A DNA stretch of 64,000 bases from Eukaryota sp. TZLM1-RC (Eukaryota > Metamonada: BaSk clade). The stretch is taken from assembly GCA_040285825.1 (NCBI GenBank), contig JAUPSS010000004.1, positions 1,455,485 to 1,519,484 of the forward strand, given 5' to 3'. The number at the start of each line of letters is the position of its first letter. Within the stretch, counting starts at the first letter, position 1. The translations under genes were made by a program, and so were the position numbers. Below the pieces are notes generated by a model. It did no database searches, was not told the origin of the DNA, and worked only from the letters and a program-made list of their open reading frames with translations. Positions 1 to 9,934 of this stretch are shown here, in pieces.

Positions 1-1187
1 TCTAAAGTTTCAAATAAAAACACCATATCAGTAATTTTTATTCAAATCAAGAGTTTACTGGTCCACCAGTCTGTCATGTCAGAGTTTACGACAACAGTTG
101 ATGGCTTATTCCCATATTCTTTCAGCATCAATTTCACGTTTGGTTTTTGAAATTGACAACATAATGTTACCTGTACTTCAACCATTTGGTTCTATGGGTT
201 TAATTACTCTTGTTTTAGTGGAGCTGGTGGGACTTAAATAGACTCACAACAAAGTGATGTTACAGGTTACGTGTCAATTCTTTTGCTTTGGTTTGTAAAG
301 CGATTTAGATTGTAAATCAATCGTTTTTTGGTTATATACTATTGACACTATGAACCAATAAAATGAACCCTAACCCCAACCAATATTGCCCTAACCCTAA
401 CCCTTCAACGAACTAACCTAGCCCTTTATAATGACATTTTTTTTCAAATTGTTTTTTTTTTTTCAAATTTTTTCATTTGTCAAGCTGCTGAAGAAATTTG
501 GACTGTATTTGCTGGAGATTAATTTAAGTTCATCAAGTTTTTCTGGTATCTGATCACTGTCGATGATCGAAAAAAAATCCAAAAAATGAGATCCATTCCT
601 AATGTTGTATTTATAATGAACAATTAGTTAGGTTTTTCGGAAAGTCTTGCAGAATATTTCAAATGATTATAAAGCAAAGTTAGTTTGAACAATGACTCTG
701 CATTTGAGTTTAAAAGCAAAATTATTTATCACTCAATTTTTGGGTATTTCTAACCAGCAATGTAAAGTTCAAATTACAGTACAAAAGTACATTTGTTGAA
801 TATTTTTAGCTTTGAGATTTATTACTAAATAATTGAGACTATCCGAATTAGACTTCCAAAAATCTTCCATAATGTCTTTCTCAGCACATTTTATTATTGT
901 GTTTGACGAAGCAGATGGAGTCGTCACATACTTTAATCTCATTTTAATTGGATTTCTGTAGTTTTTGGTGGGTTTTTACATTGCAAAGTTTTATATAAGC
1001 AATTTGCTTTACATTAACTCTTGTTAAAACTATTTGGTTAGAGAGATTGTTCAACACCTTATACAATCGGAAACATTTCAACAAAAACAATTAAAAATAA
1101 ATAAAAAAATATTAAAAAAATTATTCCATTTATTAAATAAACTGAATTCACTACAATTATACAACTTACTAAACTTAAACCAAATCC
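1..1187. other. Gene-free AT-rich stretch
   Basis: I see no convincing coding region. The stretch contains T-rich runs (about 438-470), a short CCCTAA-like tract listed separately, and otherwise low-complexity AT-rich DNA. The open frame on the + strand at 1034-1420 is low-complexity and lies opposite the GATA gene, so I treat it as non-coding. The 3' UTR of the GATA gene probably lies in the right-hand part. Confidence 0.6.
366..403. repeat. Short interrupted CCCTAA-like tract
   Basis: Two clusters, AACCCTAACCCCAACC and CCCTAACCCTAACCC, lie about 10 bases apart and resemble the common TTAGGG-type telomere repeat. The tract is too short and impure to be a telomere. It could be an interstitial remnant or chance. 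Confidence 0.4.
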
Positions 1188-2165
1188 TCACCAAAATTCT
1201 TGAAATAGACTCTGTTGCTGAGCCAACAACTTGCCCAATTCTGAAGTCTCACTTTTTTCCGCCCTTTTCTCCACATTTTCAACTTTTTCCGCCACTTTAT
1301 CCGCCATTGGAACCGTTTCTGGCTCTGTCAAAACCTCAGTTGTTTCCAATCTTGCAGCTCTATCTCTTGCTTGTTTTAAGCGTCGAAATTCCTCCTGAGA
1401 AGCCATTTTGGTTCTCTTGAGACCTAGAATTAGCACCAAATTTTAAAAATTTCGCAACACACGCTTTGAATAAGCCAAACCACAAGCATTACATAGAGTT
1501 TTAGGTCCATCCGGCCCTTTTCTCCATTCTGGAGTTTCAGTAGTTCCACAGCGATGGCAATAGTGACTCTCCATTGCCTTTTTTGGTCTTTTTAATGGTG
1601 GTTTTTCTGCAGAAACGGGCCTTCTCTTCTTTCTTGGCGAGGTTTCAATAAGCTCGTCGTAATCAATATCGGCTCCATAAATCTCTTCATCCGGCAAGTA
1701 CTCTTCTTCTTTCAATGCCGTCCCCACCGATGTTGCTTCTGATAATTCTTTGGTGACTCTTCCTTTTCTGGTTCTTTTGTAGGGTTCCGTGTAGATTTCG
1801 GTAATGTCGGTTTGAGTGGTGGTAGTCTCCAATCCTTCAGGTGAAATCAAGGAGAGTTCGTCATTGAGATTGTACAAGTTTCCCAGAAACTTATGCACGT
1901 GACCAATCAAATGATGACGTGAAGAGCTTCCATAGTTGCCAGACAACAACTGCTGAATTAATGAATTCAATACTTTGACATCTTCAATTATTTTGTTTGC
2001 ACTTGTGGTGGTCTCAAAAATGGTGCGCTGGTCTGAAAGAACTGGGGCAGTGGCAATACGAGATTTCTTTTTGATCGGTGAGGTATCCGGGGTGGTGTAG
2101 GCATTGGCTAGGTGAGTGAGAGCTTCAAAGGAAGTGAATGCGGAATGCGGAGAGGAAGATGACAT
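1188..2165 (-). CDS. GATA-type zinc finger transcription factor
   Basis: Likely a nuclear transcription factor binding GATA-like sites. One GATA finger is visible near the end of the first open frame (residues 203-228): C-x2-C-x18-C-x2-C with the [10 protein letters not shown] loop and LCNACGL signature, the type IVb spacing common in plants and amoebae. The N-terminal ~200 residues are Ser/Thr-rich with an acidic stretch and basic patches ([14 protein letters not shown]) that could be nuclear-localisation signals. The first frame ends at TAA (1443-1445), but the same frame stays open to a TGA at 1188. A 39-nt GT...AG segment (1424-1462) contains the TAA. Removing it joins the finger to a charged tail of ~77 residues and gives about 312 aa in total. 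Start is the ATG at 2163-2165. If the intron is not real, the protein is 240 aa and ends at 1443. Confidence 0.85.
1424..1462 (-). other. Candidate 39-nt intron in the GATA gene
   Basis: On the minus strand the segment starts GTGTGT and ends TGCTAATTCTAG, a branch-point-like TGCTAAT directly before the acceptor. Its length is a multiple of three and it contains the only stop (TAA) between two open stretches in the same frame. No RNA evidence is available to me. Confidence 0.5.
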
Positions 2166-2357
2166 TGAGAATCGTGATCGATGATGTGATTTGATTGGTT
2201 AATTTGATTGAGGGAGGAAGTTAGTAGATTTCAATGAGATCTGGGCTTGATGTTTGGAAGATTTTTAGAGGCTAACCCAAAGTAGATATCAGAGTATAAG
2301 GTATCAGACGAAGATTTTATCCAAGTGAAAACGATAAGTTGCCAATAGAAGTTTGTA

Positions 2358-2492
2358 ATGGATGAAGAACAGTCTAAACCACACAGTGGAAAAAACAAGC
2401 ATGGGCAAGGAGATTTGATAGTCAAGGTACGGAGACCAAAGAGAAGACGCAGTAATGGAGCCAAGGAGTCAAAGAAGGTAGCAACACCATGA
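2358..2492 (+). CDS. Possible small basic protein (44 aa)
   Basis: A short ATG-to-TGA frame begins 193 bases from the divergently transcribed GATA start. The peptide begins MDEEQSKPHSGKNK and has a strongly basic KVRRPKRRRS stretch resembling a nuclear-localisation signal. I recognise no family. It may be a real small protein, the first exon of something larger, or chance. Confidence 0.2.
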   Translation: MDEEQSKPHSGKNKHGQGDLIVKVRRPKRRRSNGAKESKKVATP

Positions 2493-2689
2493 GGACGTTG
2501 GCTTGTTTGAGATCAAATCTTCAAAATAAAACTGATGACCAAGAACTGATGATCTTCAGTCTTTTGTTTTTATTCTTTATTTTTTATTTTTTATTTTTAC
2601 TTTTTATTTTTAGTTTTTATTTTTCACTGGTCAAGACGAGTATGTGTAATGACCATTTTCACAGATTAAGTTTTTTAAGCTATATTTAT

Positions 2690-2912
2690 TTATTAGAAAA
2701 CTTATAAATCAACATCTAAAAAAATCCATCTCTCCCAAAACAAAAACTCTAGATGCAACTCTCTCCTAGTGATTATTTTACATCAGAAACCATCTTCAAC
2801 ATCCCCTTAAAAATAGAAAACACAATTCTATTTTGCCAAAACAATCTGTTGAAATTTCTGTTAGTTCTTCTCTTTACAACCATTTCAAAATGTGTCAAAA
2901 ATACGAAATTAT
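2690..2912 (-). mobile_element. LINE 3'-end fragment
   Basis: About 220 bases align closely with the 3' end of the LINE relic at 7577-7797. A ~90-base core encoding the last part of the LINE ORF is nearly identical in both. It is a severely 5'-truncated copy, typical of target-primed reverse transcription, and is non-coding now. Confidence 0.7.
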
Positions 2913-3633
2913 TTTATTTTTAAAATTATAATATTTCCAGAGGTGAAACCCGAGCAAAATTTAATCATTTGGTCATCCGTATCAGTCAGATAATGTCAGA
3001 TAGATGTTTGGGACCTGTTAATCAATAAGGCTATCAGATTTGCTTGAAAACGTTGATGTACTATCAGATTCTCTCAAAACATTGATCAATGGAATACTGC
3101 AATTAATTATAGCTAGATAAATAAATATTGTTGTGAACTTTGTCAACATTGAAAACTTAAATGTTTATTATCATTTTTCCAATTGTTGATGATAAGGGCA
3201 TTGAAGTTTGATTTCTTCAGATTCCACAAAACTCGACATCAGTAAAATGTATTTGGTGTATTTGGTGTGGTTGATACTGTTCATAATTAAAGGAGGTGCA
3301 TGATGATTGAGGACAATAATGTATTTATTAAAAGATTTAGCAAAGAAAGTCAGTGACAATGAGACTAATTTTGGTTCTTTTATCAGATAGAAACCATGAA
3401 AGTTCAATCCCACCTAATGATTAATTAATTAATGATTAATTCGGATGGGTAGTTGGATGGGTAGGTAATGGAATACTCTTTCAAAAACACATAATCTCTG
3501 TGATCTTGGTCAAACGAGGAATGATGGTTTCAACTCCAAAAAACCTTTAATAAATCCTGAATACATTATCAAAAAGTATCGTATTCAAGTTGTATAAGAT
3601 TAAAAGCAAGGTTGTCACTTTAAGGAACTCATA
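2913..3633. other. Intergenic stretch, nothing recognised
   Basis: AT-rich sequence between the LINE tail and the LRR gene. An 80-codon open frame on the minus strand (3171-3413) has no recognisable motif. A short TTAATTAATGATTAAT direct repeat lies near 3420. Confidence 0.5.
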
Positions 3634-4536
3634 CTATAGATACACTTCGATTGTACGGCCGAGTCCTTCTAAATATTCTGCAATGTCCAAATCACCACAA
3701 TTATGGTCCAGCTTGATGGTTGTCAAGGTTTTATTTAACTTTAAAGAGTCAACAATTGCAATCAAACCATCATTCTCAATGCAGTTATGGCTCAGATCAA
3801 GAAATGTGAGGGATTGATTAACCATGAGAGATTCAGCAAGAGCCAATGCAGAGTTATTCGTGATCCCAGTTCCTCCAATTCCTAAGACGGTCAGCGACGT
3901 ATTGACCATTAGTGAATTGGCTATGGCCTCAACTGCCTTATCTCCTAAACAATTATTACCTAAATGCAAGGTTTCGAGTGTCTTATTATCTACTAGAGCC
4001 TCTGCAAACGCCAACCCTCCTTTACTTCCTATATCATTGTCATCTAGTCCAAGATAACTTATGGCTGAGTTGTATTTTAAGGAATTCGCAATGGCAATCG
4101 CTCCATTATCATTTGAGATTGTACTGATCAGATTAGCACTCAAAAATAACTGCTTCAATGTATTGTTGTTGAGAATCGACTGTGCGATTCCTTCTGCTCC
4201 AACAGGTCCAATATAATTCCCATAAAAAGCAAGACATTCAAGTGTGTGGTTCAATGCCAAACCATTAGCTATTGCCAGAGCACCTTCATGACCTATCTGG
4301 GTTGCACCTAGATTGAGAGAGGTCACAGGTAGGTTTAAAGACAACATCTGTTCAATGGCTCCAACTTCAGCTTTATTCAACTCTATCCAACTGAGATTGA
4401 GTTGAGAACATCCATCGAATATTTGATCAATTGCATCAAGTATGTAGTCATTGAGATCGGTGAGGGAAACAATAGACTTTAAGTGTTCTAGAAAAGATTC
4501 CTTTGATAATAAATGATTCACATGTGAAGAGAACAT
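3634..4536 (-). CDS. Leucine-rich repeat protein, ribonuclease-inhibitor type
   Basis: A 300-residue protein made mostly of RNI/NOD-like leucine-rich repeats. At least eight units of ~28 residues have the pattern L-x2-L-x-L-x-x-N-x-I-x2-x-G-x2-A-[IL]-A-x-[SA]-L, for example around residues 90-120, 145-175, 175-200 and 225-260. Such repeats form a curved scaffold for protein-protein contacts; the partner is unknown. No signal peptide, transmembrane segment or catalytic domain is visible, so it is probably cytosolic. It starts at an ATG at 4534-4536 and ends at TAG after the last repeat. No internal stop or frameshift is seen. It could be a stand-alone LRR protein or one of a large lineage-specific family. 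Confidence 0.85.
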   Translation of the reverse strand: MFSSHVNHLLSKESFLEHLKSIVSLTDLNDYILDAIDQIFDGCSQLNLSWIELNKAEVGAIEQMLSLNLPVTSLNLGATQIGHEGALAIANGLALNHTLECLAFYGNYIGPVGAEGIAQSILNNNTLKQLFLSANLISTISNDNGAIAIANSLKYNSAISYLGLDDNDIGSKGGLAFAEALVDNKTLETLHLGNNCLGDKAVEAIANSLMVNTSLTVLGIGGTGITNNSALALAESLMVNQSLTFLDLSHNCIENDGLIAIVDSLKLNKTLTTIKLDHNCGDLDIAEYLEGLGRTIEVYL

Positions 4537-4662
4537 GTTAATTAAAGGTACTGTGTGTAGTGCTCAGTTTTCAAAGTGTTGTTTGAATTGTGGGAAACAT
4601 TTGTTTATGTGGGACATTCCCATAATTGCACGATGTATTTTCGTGCGGAACAATTACATAGA

Positions 4663-5150
4663 CTAACTTTTACTCAAATAATGAGGCCTTTCTATACCTC
4701 TCATTCTCGCTTCAGCAATCGCAAACATATTCAGAAATACCAACTTATTTCTATTTAATAGGTTTCTTTCACCATTGTTACTTGATTTACAATTATCATT
4801 ATTGCAAGCTAATAAATCATGGCATGTAGTGCCGGCTTTTTTTTCTCTCTGATAAAATCCTGGATTTTTGACTTTCAAGAAAGCTCCCACTCTTTCAAAA
4901 CAAACAGGACATTTTGCTGAAGTTAATGCTTCATTGATCATCAATACTTCAAAACCATTTCTCTACAGAAACTGAATCCATCCAGTTCTTCTAGTAGGCC
5001 AATGACGTTTTAAATTCTTGGAACCATATTTACCATAATCACCCATTAGAATTAAAATGTCTTTGGGATGCCAAGCTTTTGAACAAAGCTGTTTAACAAC
5101 CAACTTTCATTCTGTTGCTTGTGAATAAAAGCTTGCATATTATGAATGCT
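4663..5150 (-). pseudogene. Fanzor/TnpB-like nuclease, C-terminal remnant
   Basis: Read on the minus strand, this resembles the C-terminal half of Fanzor/TnpB RNA-guided nucleases. A stretch with DILILMGDYGKYG is followed, after an in-frame TAG at 4963-4965, by VLMINEALTSAKCPVCF, which matches the RuvC-II glutamate and the TS-x-x-C-x2-C start of the zinc finger. The second zinc pair is ACNNDNC, followed by NNGERNLL, corresponding to the RuvC-III region. The expected RuvC-III aspartate (RD-x-N-G-x-R-N) is a serine here. A frameshift near 5100 and the missing N-terminal half make it a dead fragment. Family assignment rests on motif order and spacing seen by eye. Confidence 0.6.
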
Positions 5151-5383
5151 CCACAAGTCAATTCTATATTCTATTGTCAAATATATATAAATATTGCCAA
5201 AGTTTGGCAACCACAAGGTTTGAGAACTCTGAAATGGTTGCGGAATTCTGTAGCTAAAACCTCACATTTATTCTTATCAAATTAGATTTGATTCGCCATA
5301 AGAACCCCTCTTTTTGAACTATTCGCCTTCAAGTAATGAAGAAACGGTTTCTGAAAAAATAACAAAAACAAAATTTATAGAGA

Positions 5384-6268
5384 CTATTGAGGAATATCTA
5401 CCAAATCTACAAAATCCAAACCTCTCAATTGATCTAGCATATCAACTATTCCAACATCCAAAACTTCAGCATCATCAGCCTTACACCAATCATAATACTC
5501 TTGGAGAAAGGCAATAATCCGGGATGCAGGAACCTGGTCAACATTGGAATCTACACAAACGGTGAGCATATACTCTTCTTCAAGGCAGGGCTTCTTGCGG
5601 TACTCCTGAGGAAGGTAATACTCGAAAGCGAGGCGGCGAAAACCCTTGGAACTCCAAAATCCACGAGCAGAACCACTATAGGGATCAAGACTTACTTCAG
5701 CGAAATAGAGAGGTTTCTCAGCAAACTTACCATCTACATGAATCATACTATCCTTCCATACTCTGGAGGCTAGTCCTTGACGCTTGTAATCAGAATGAGT
5801 GGCAAGATAACCAATGAGCACACATTCGTTATGAGGAAATACATCAATTGAAACACCACATACAACCTGGTTCTCCTCATTTGTAATGAGAGAAACATGG
5901 CAATGTGGCTGAGTTTCATCATAATGGCTGAGATGAACACACTCATTTTCAACAGGATCATCCTTAAATGTTGTCCGAAGCAAACTAATCCAGCCAGGCG
6001 CGAGTTCTTTACGCTGCGGAAGGGTAGCATACTTGTACTTGGCATCTGTGAGATCTAATGGCAATGAAACCTGCTTGTTTGGGAGTACCAATGTTGACCC
6101 AAACGTACTCGGTTTTTTCTTACGCTTCTTTACACCACGGGAACAGCCTGTGATTTCTGAGGAAGAAGAACCGTCATTCTGGAACATAAAACAGCTGGAG
6201 GTAGAGAGCAACAAGAGGAGAGTAAAATGGATTACTGGTTCGCATCTTTCAATTTGATGTCCTTTCAT
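5384..6268 (-). CDS. GNAT-family N-acetyltransferase
   Basis: A 294-residue protein whose central part matches the GNAT fold, which transfers acetyl from acetyl-CoA to an amine. Motif A is at about 150-170 (IGYLATHSDYKRQGLASRV), with K-R-Q-G-L-A as the acetyl-CoA pyrophosphate loop. It is preceded by a beta-strand (CGVSIDVFP) and followed by the motif B region ending RGFWSSKGFRRLAFEYYLP (about 203-221). The substrate cannot be inferred. The N-terminus of the longest frame has a hydrophobic run (residues 12-29) followed by a basic KKRKKK patch, odd for a GNAT. Initiation at Met28 would remove it. The C-terminus is acidic and ends at TAG with a TAA two codons later. It lies alone between a broken Fanzor piece and the divergent RWP-RK gene. 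Confidence 0.8.
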   Translation of the reverse strand: MKGHQIERCEPVIHFTLLLLLSTSSCFMFQNDGSSSSEITGCSRGVKKRKKKPSTFGSTLVLPNKQVSLPLDLTDAKYKYATLPQRKELAPGWISLLRTTFKDDPVENECVHLSHYDETQPHCHVSLITNEENQVVCGVSIDVFPHNECVLIGYLATHSDYKRQGLASRVWKDSMIHVDGKFAEKPLYFAEVSLDPYSGSARGFWSSKGFRRLAFEYYLPQEYRKKPCLEEEYMLTVCVDSNVDQVPASRIIAFLQEYYDWCKADDAEVLDVGIVDMLDQLRGLDFVDLVDIPQ

Positions 6269-6754
6269 GTTCAGTAATCATTTTGTTTCCTGAATTGTTT
6301 TGGTTTAAATTTTAATTATATAGTGCAAAATGTCTGAGTTAAATCATTCATAAAACAGTATTAGCTACATTACCATTAGTATCTGGGAATTCTTCTGGGA
6401 AACTTATTTCTAGCAAAAACCTATTTTATTCAAACGAAATTGTTAAAAACTAAAAATCAATTTTTACGATCTCCACGTCTACCATTGAAAATTTATCTAC
6501 AGCATTTTCTTCATAAAACAATACAGCAATAAGATTAGTGTATGAGTCAACAAATATTTAATCTCAATTATTCTCTATACCCTCAAACCAGACCATATAA
6601 CGACAAGTTACATTAACAAGACTAATGCAAACCCACATACTACAAGAGATCAGCTGCAATATGATCAGTTGCATAATGTTGATAACGCAATATATTGTGT
6701 GAAGATCAAAAATCTGAATAATTCTGTTGACTGCCAACTTCCAACCTCCATTTG
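6269..6754. other. Shared upstream region of divergent GNAT and RWP-RK genes
   Basis: About 490 bases of AT-rich DNA separate the start codons of the minus-strand acetyltransferase and the plus-strand RWP-RK gene, so both promoters probably lie here. I see no recognisable regulatory motif or coding frame. Confidence 0.5.
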
Positions 6755-7257
6755 ATGGATTCCCGAAAAAGGATATTGAGCTATGAAATCATAAGCCAAC
6801 ACTTCAACAAGCCTTTGCAACAGGCTGCCGCACTGCTTGGTATTGGCAGAACAACGCTGAAGCAACGTTGTCGTGAATTAGGAATCCCAAAATGGCCTTA
6901 TGTACGTCGTTACCGTAAGACTAGTGAGACATCCGAGAATCCCGCTCTATCGACACCTCCCCTGCAACCTGCTCCAGTTCGAATGTTTAACCCATACCAC
7001 AATGTTCCTTCCCATTGTTCTACCCCTGTAGTTAGCCCAGTACCGTCATGGGTGGTGAAGCCTCCCACGCCGACGTGTAACCTGGTGTTTACGGGAGACA
7101 ATGGACCTGTGGAGGTCGGGACGACCAACCATGTTGCTGCATACATCAGGGACCTGAACTATATATCCTTCTTCACTGTGTGTCATCTTAACGAACCAGC
7201 TTACTTTAGGAAGAACCGGGCTGTCCATTTCCTCATTACGGATATCGCTGTGCGTAG
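6755..7257 (+). CDS. RWP-RK domain transcription factor
   Basis: The N-terminal ~60 residues match the RWP-RK DNA-binding domain: a first helix with LSYEIISQHFNKPLQQAAALL, then LGIGRTTLKQRCRELGIPKWP and a basic YVRRYRK tail. The canonical RWPxRK appears as KWPYVRR. The family includes nitrogen and gamete regulators in plants and unnamed factors in amoebae. The following ~80 residues are Pro/Thr/Val-rich. The ATG at 6755 fits the domain best. The unspliced frame runs to TAG at 7448-7450 but becomes cysteine/phenylalanine-rich and unlike protein. A 32-nt GT...AG segment at 7178-7209 would move the stop to 7255-7257 and give ~156 aa, the model used here. Confidence 0.7.
7178..7209 (+). other. 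Candidate 32-nt intron in the RWP-RK gene
   Basis: The segment begins GTGTGT, the same donor hexamer as the candidate GATA intron, has TTAAC in the middle and ends CTTTAG. Splicing would switch frame and end the protein 16 codons later. Supported only by sequence pattern. Confidence 0.4.
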
Positions 7258-7561
7258 ATGTCCAGTTTTATTGTGTTTATTGTCAAGTTATTGCCATTTG
7301 TTTGGCTTTTTTTGTAAATATTTATTTTTAGTGTTTTGTTGTGGTCAACAATATCCAACAGTTGCAACCTGTTCTTTTGAAACATATATCTTTTTGTTGA
7401 AACATACAATTCATCCTCATTGTGTGCAAACATTTGTTGATACAAGTTAGCTTATCTGTGTGATCATCAACTCAAAAGTGTCACAGTTTCTTTTTTTTCC
7501 TTTTTTTTCACAAAAGTTTCTTTTTTTTTCATTTTTTTTCACAAAAGTTTCTTTTGTTTAC

Positions 7562-8955
7562 ATTACATTATTTATTAAAACTTATAAATCAACAGCCAAA
7601 TAATCCGTATCTCCCAAAACAATTCTAATAGATGTACCCCTCTCATAGTGAGATCCAAGAGAACGCAAAGCATCAGAAATCGACTTCAACATCCCCTTAA
7701 AAATAGAAAACACAATTCTATTTTGCCAAAACAATCTGTTGAAATTTCTGTTAGTTCTTCTCTTTACAATCATTTCAAGCTCTGCCAAAAAACGTATAGT
7801 CGTTTGAGCAAGTGAACCAAAAAGAGAAAAAAGAAATTGATACAAACTGAATTTTGCATGCTGTTGACTGGACAATTGAGACAATGGTTCTTTGTATTGT
7901 TTGATTTTAAAATTCTCAGCATTTGAAAGATGATTAAGAATTTCAGAATTCGCAAGTTTTTAATTTGAAACATTACAAGGATCAACAGACATTACATCCA
8001 ATAAAATGAAGCTTTCATCTAATTTAGGTTATATTAAATCACCTCAATTATTCTTGTGAAAATTATCTTCAGAATCAAACAAATTTGACAACAGAGGTTC
8101 CAAAAAAAGATTCAATTCTATGAGACTTGCACATACAATATAATGGGTCTCTAACAGCAGCATGAACCTTGCTTCTAAAAGTAATAAAATGTTTACAATT
8201 TAACAAATGAGTAATTGTAATCTTTCGAGAACATTTACAAATTTAATTATGAGGTATAATATCTGGCCAGATAAAGGAACGAACTTTCTTATTCAAAATC
8301 CAAGCAGAATCAGTTAAGAGAGTGCCATAAACTTTAGGAATTGTTGTTACTTAGGCAGAAGAAGTACTGTCACACATATCTTGTAAAAGATTTGCAAAAG
8401 CGGGATTCTGTTTCTTGGCCATGCCAAATCTAACATCAAATTTCAAGCTTTCAAATATCTTGGACAACTTTTGTTGAAGGTTTTTACAACAAAACTGTCA
8501 ATTCAAACGAGATCAGTTGGGAATTTTTTGAATTGATTAGGAAAAACATTTAATATAGTTCAACTTTTCAAACAAATCTATGGTGATTTCAACATTATTT
8601 CTTAAAAACGGACCCAAATGACGGATAAAATTAAATGAATATAACTTGGCTTGAATTTGCTTTTCAATACCATCAACTATTTTAGGAACTGTAGAATTCA
8701 ATAGTAAAACACATTTAGTTAAGTAAAGTCGAAGGCCTACTTTGTTATATAAATCTGTAAAAAACATACAATTGCTTCCCTAAAAATCTGTAAGCCATCT
8801 AACAACATCATCATGGAAGAACAACATCATCCATATAAGCAATCATTATTAACGAAGGAAACATCTCATGAATTTGTGATAAAATAGGATGAATTGCGAA
8901 ACAACACAAAAGGAGTCCTAAAGGATCTACTTGCTTTAAACCACTTGATGAACAC
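7562..8955 (-). pseudogene. Degenerate LINE (reverse transcriptase to 3' end)
   Basis: A 5'-truncated non-LTR retrotransposon copy. At 8811-9035 the minus strand encodes RT motifs in order: SSGLKQVDPLGLLLCCFAIHP, then IAYMDDVVLP with the Y-M-D-D catalytic box. Frames 8537-8767 and 7582-7884 encode the thumb and C-terminal parts. Zinc-knuckle and endonuclease segments between them are shattered. The 3' end (7562-7800) matches the fragment at 2.7 kb. Many stops and frameshifts mean it cannot be active. It belongs to the same broad family as the copies at 18, 25 and 40-50 kb but is more diverged. Confidence 0.75.
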
Positions 8956-8958
8956 AAA

Positions 8959-9822
8959 ATGGCATTACAAAAACGCAAGTTAGAATTTGTGCTACATGTT
9001 GAACGGAAATACGGTAATTGGATTAATAATTGCATAAAACATTTAAAAATAGAAAATCCTACTAGTCAACAAATTGTTGATTCTGTAATTCAAAGACGAA
9101 AATCAAAAATAATTTTAATCAATTTTCATCACCTCTTATCCGAAGAATATATATAAGTTTCATGATGCTAGTTCATTCGCTAGTTATACTATTTTTGATC
9201 AATCTGTTGAGTTTCCAGCAATTGACATCATCTATATCATCAAAAAGTGTCATTTAGAATAACATGATTTTGAAAGAAAAATTGTAAATATTATGTTGGA
9301 ATATGATTATCCTTTTCCCAACCATCATTAATTTTAACAACCAATGATGTAAAATAGTGTTCCAATTTGGGTAAGATGAAACTGAAATGTTTAATCAATT
9401 ATGTATCTGATTGGGAGATTTACTTCAAAAGGCACCACTTGATATATTAATCAAATTCAGCAATACATTTGATAGATTTTATAGTATTTGCGAAATATTA
9501 AATCAAAAACAATTTGAATTATTGCATAAATGTTGTTTTAACAATAGAACATTAATCAATGTATATGATTTACCTGATGATGATTTTGTTGAATTATTAT
9601 TGAAATTTAAAAATTCTATTTCAAATTAATAAATATAAAGCAAAGAATGATGTCACTATTCGAGTATTGAGAAAAATAAACATAAATAGATATTGAATGA
9701 AAATGGCTGGGAATAAAATTCCATTTGCAGATAAATTAATTGAACAATTAACAAAGAATATAAATGTAAAAGTTCAAAATTAAAGTTTATCTGAACGATT
9801 GTTGAATCAAATGATATTCTGT
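8959..9822 (+). other. Decayed coding-like frames, function unknown
   Basis: Short plus-strand frames (8959-9156, about 9411-9629 and 9703-9783) have protein-like composition, for example LHVERKYGNWINNCIKHL and VYDLPDDDFVELLLKF. They are separated by stops and none has a recognisable domain. They may be remains of one host gene or of a mobile element passenger. No function is assigned. Confidence 0.3.
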
Positions 9823-9844
9823 TGGCGCCCTAAGGCTTATATAA
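9823..9844 (+). promoter_or_regulatory. PBS-like and TATA-like sites upstream of gag
   Basis: TGGCGCCC at 9823-9830 resembles the start of a tRNA primer-binding site. TATATAA at 9838-9844 lies about 90 bases upstream of the first gag ATG. The order is not canonical, because a PBS normally lies downstream of the LTR TATA box, so at most one is meaningful. Confidence 0.2.
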
Positions 9845-9934
9845 TACGAATAGAAAATAATTCAGACTTTTCTTTACTACAATAGACTTTAGCCAACAAT
9901 AATTATTGGCCATTTTAAAGTCAACAGGTATTCC

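Noticed and set aside
2231-2464. 77-codon minus-strand open frame between the GATA gene and the LINE tail
   Set aside because: Cysteine/leucine-rich and lying opposite a more protein-like plus-strand frame; looks like a shadow.
2525-2560. CTGATGA motifs suggesting a hammerhead ribozyme
   Set aside because: No matching stems or conserved GAAA element at suitable distance.
3171-3413. 80-codon minus-strand open frame near the LRR gene
   Set aside because: No motif, not in frame with the LRR gene, and ordinary for an AT-rich gap.
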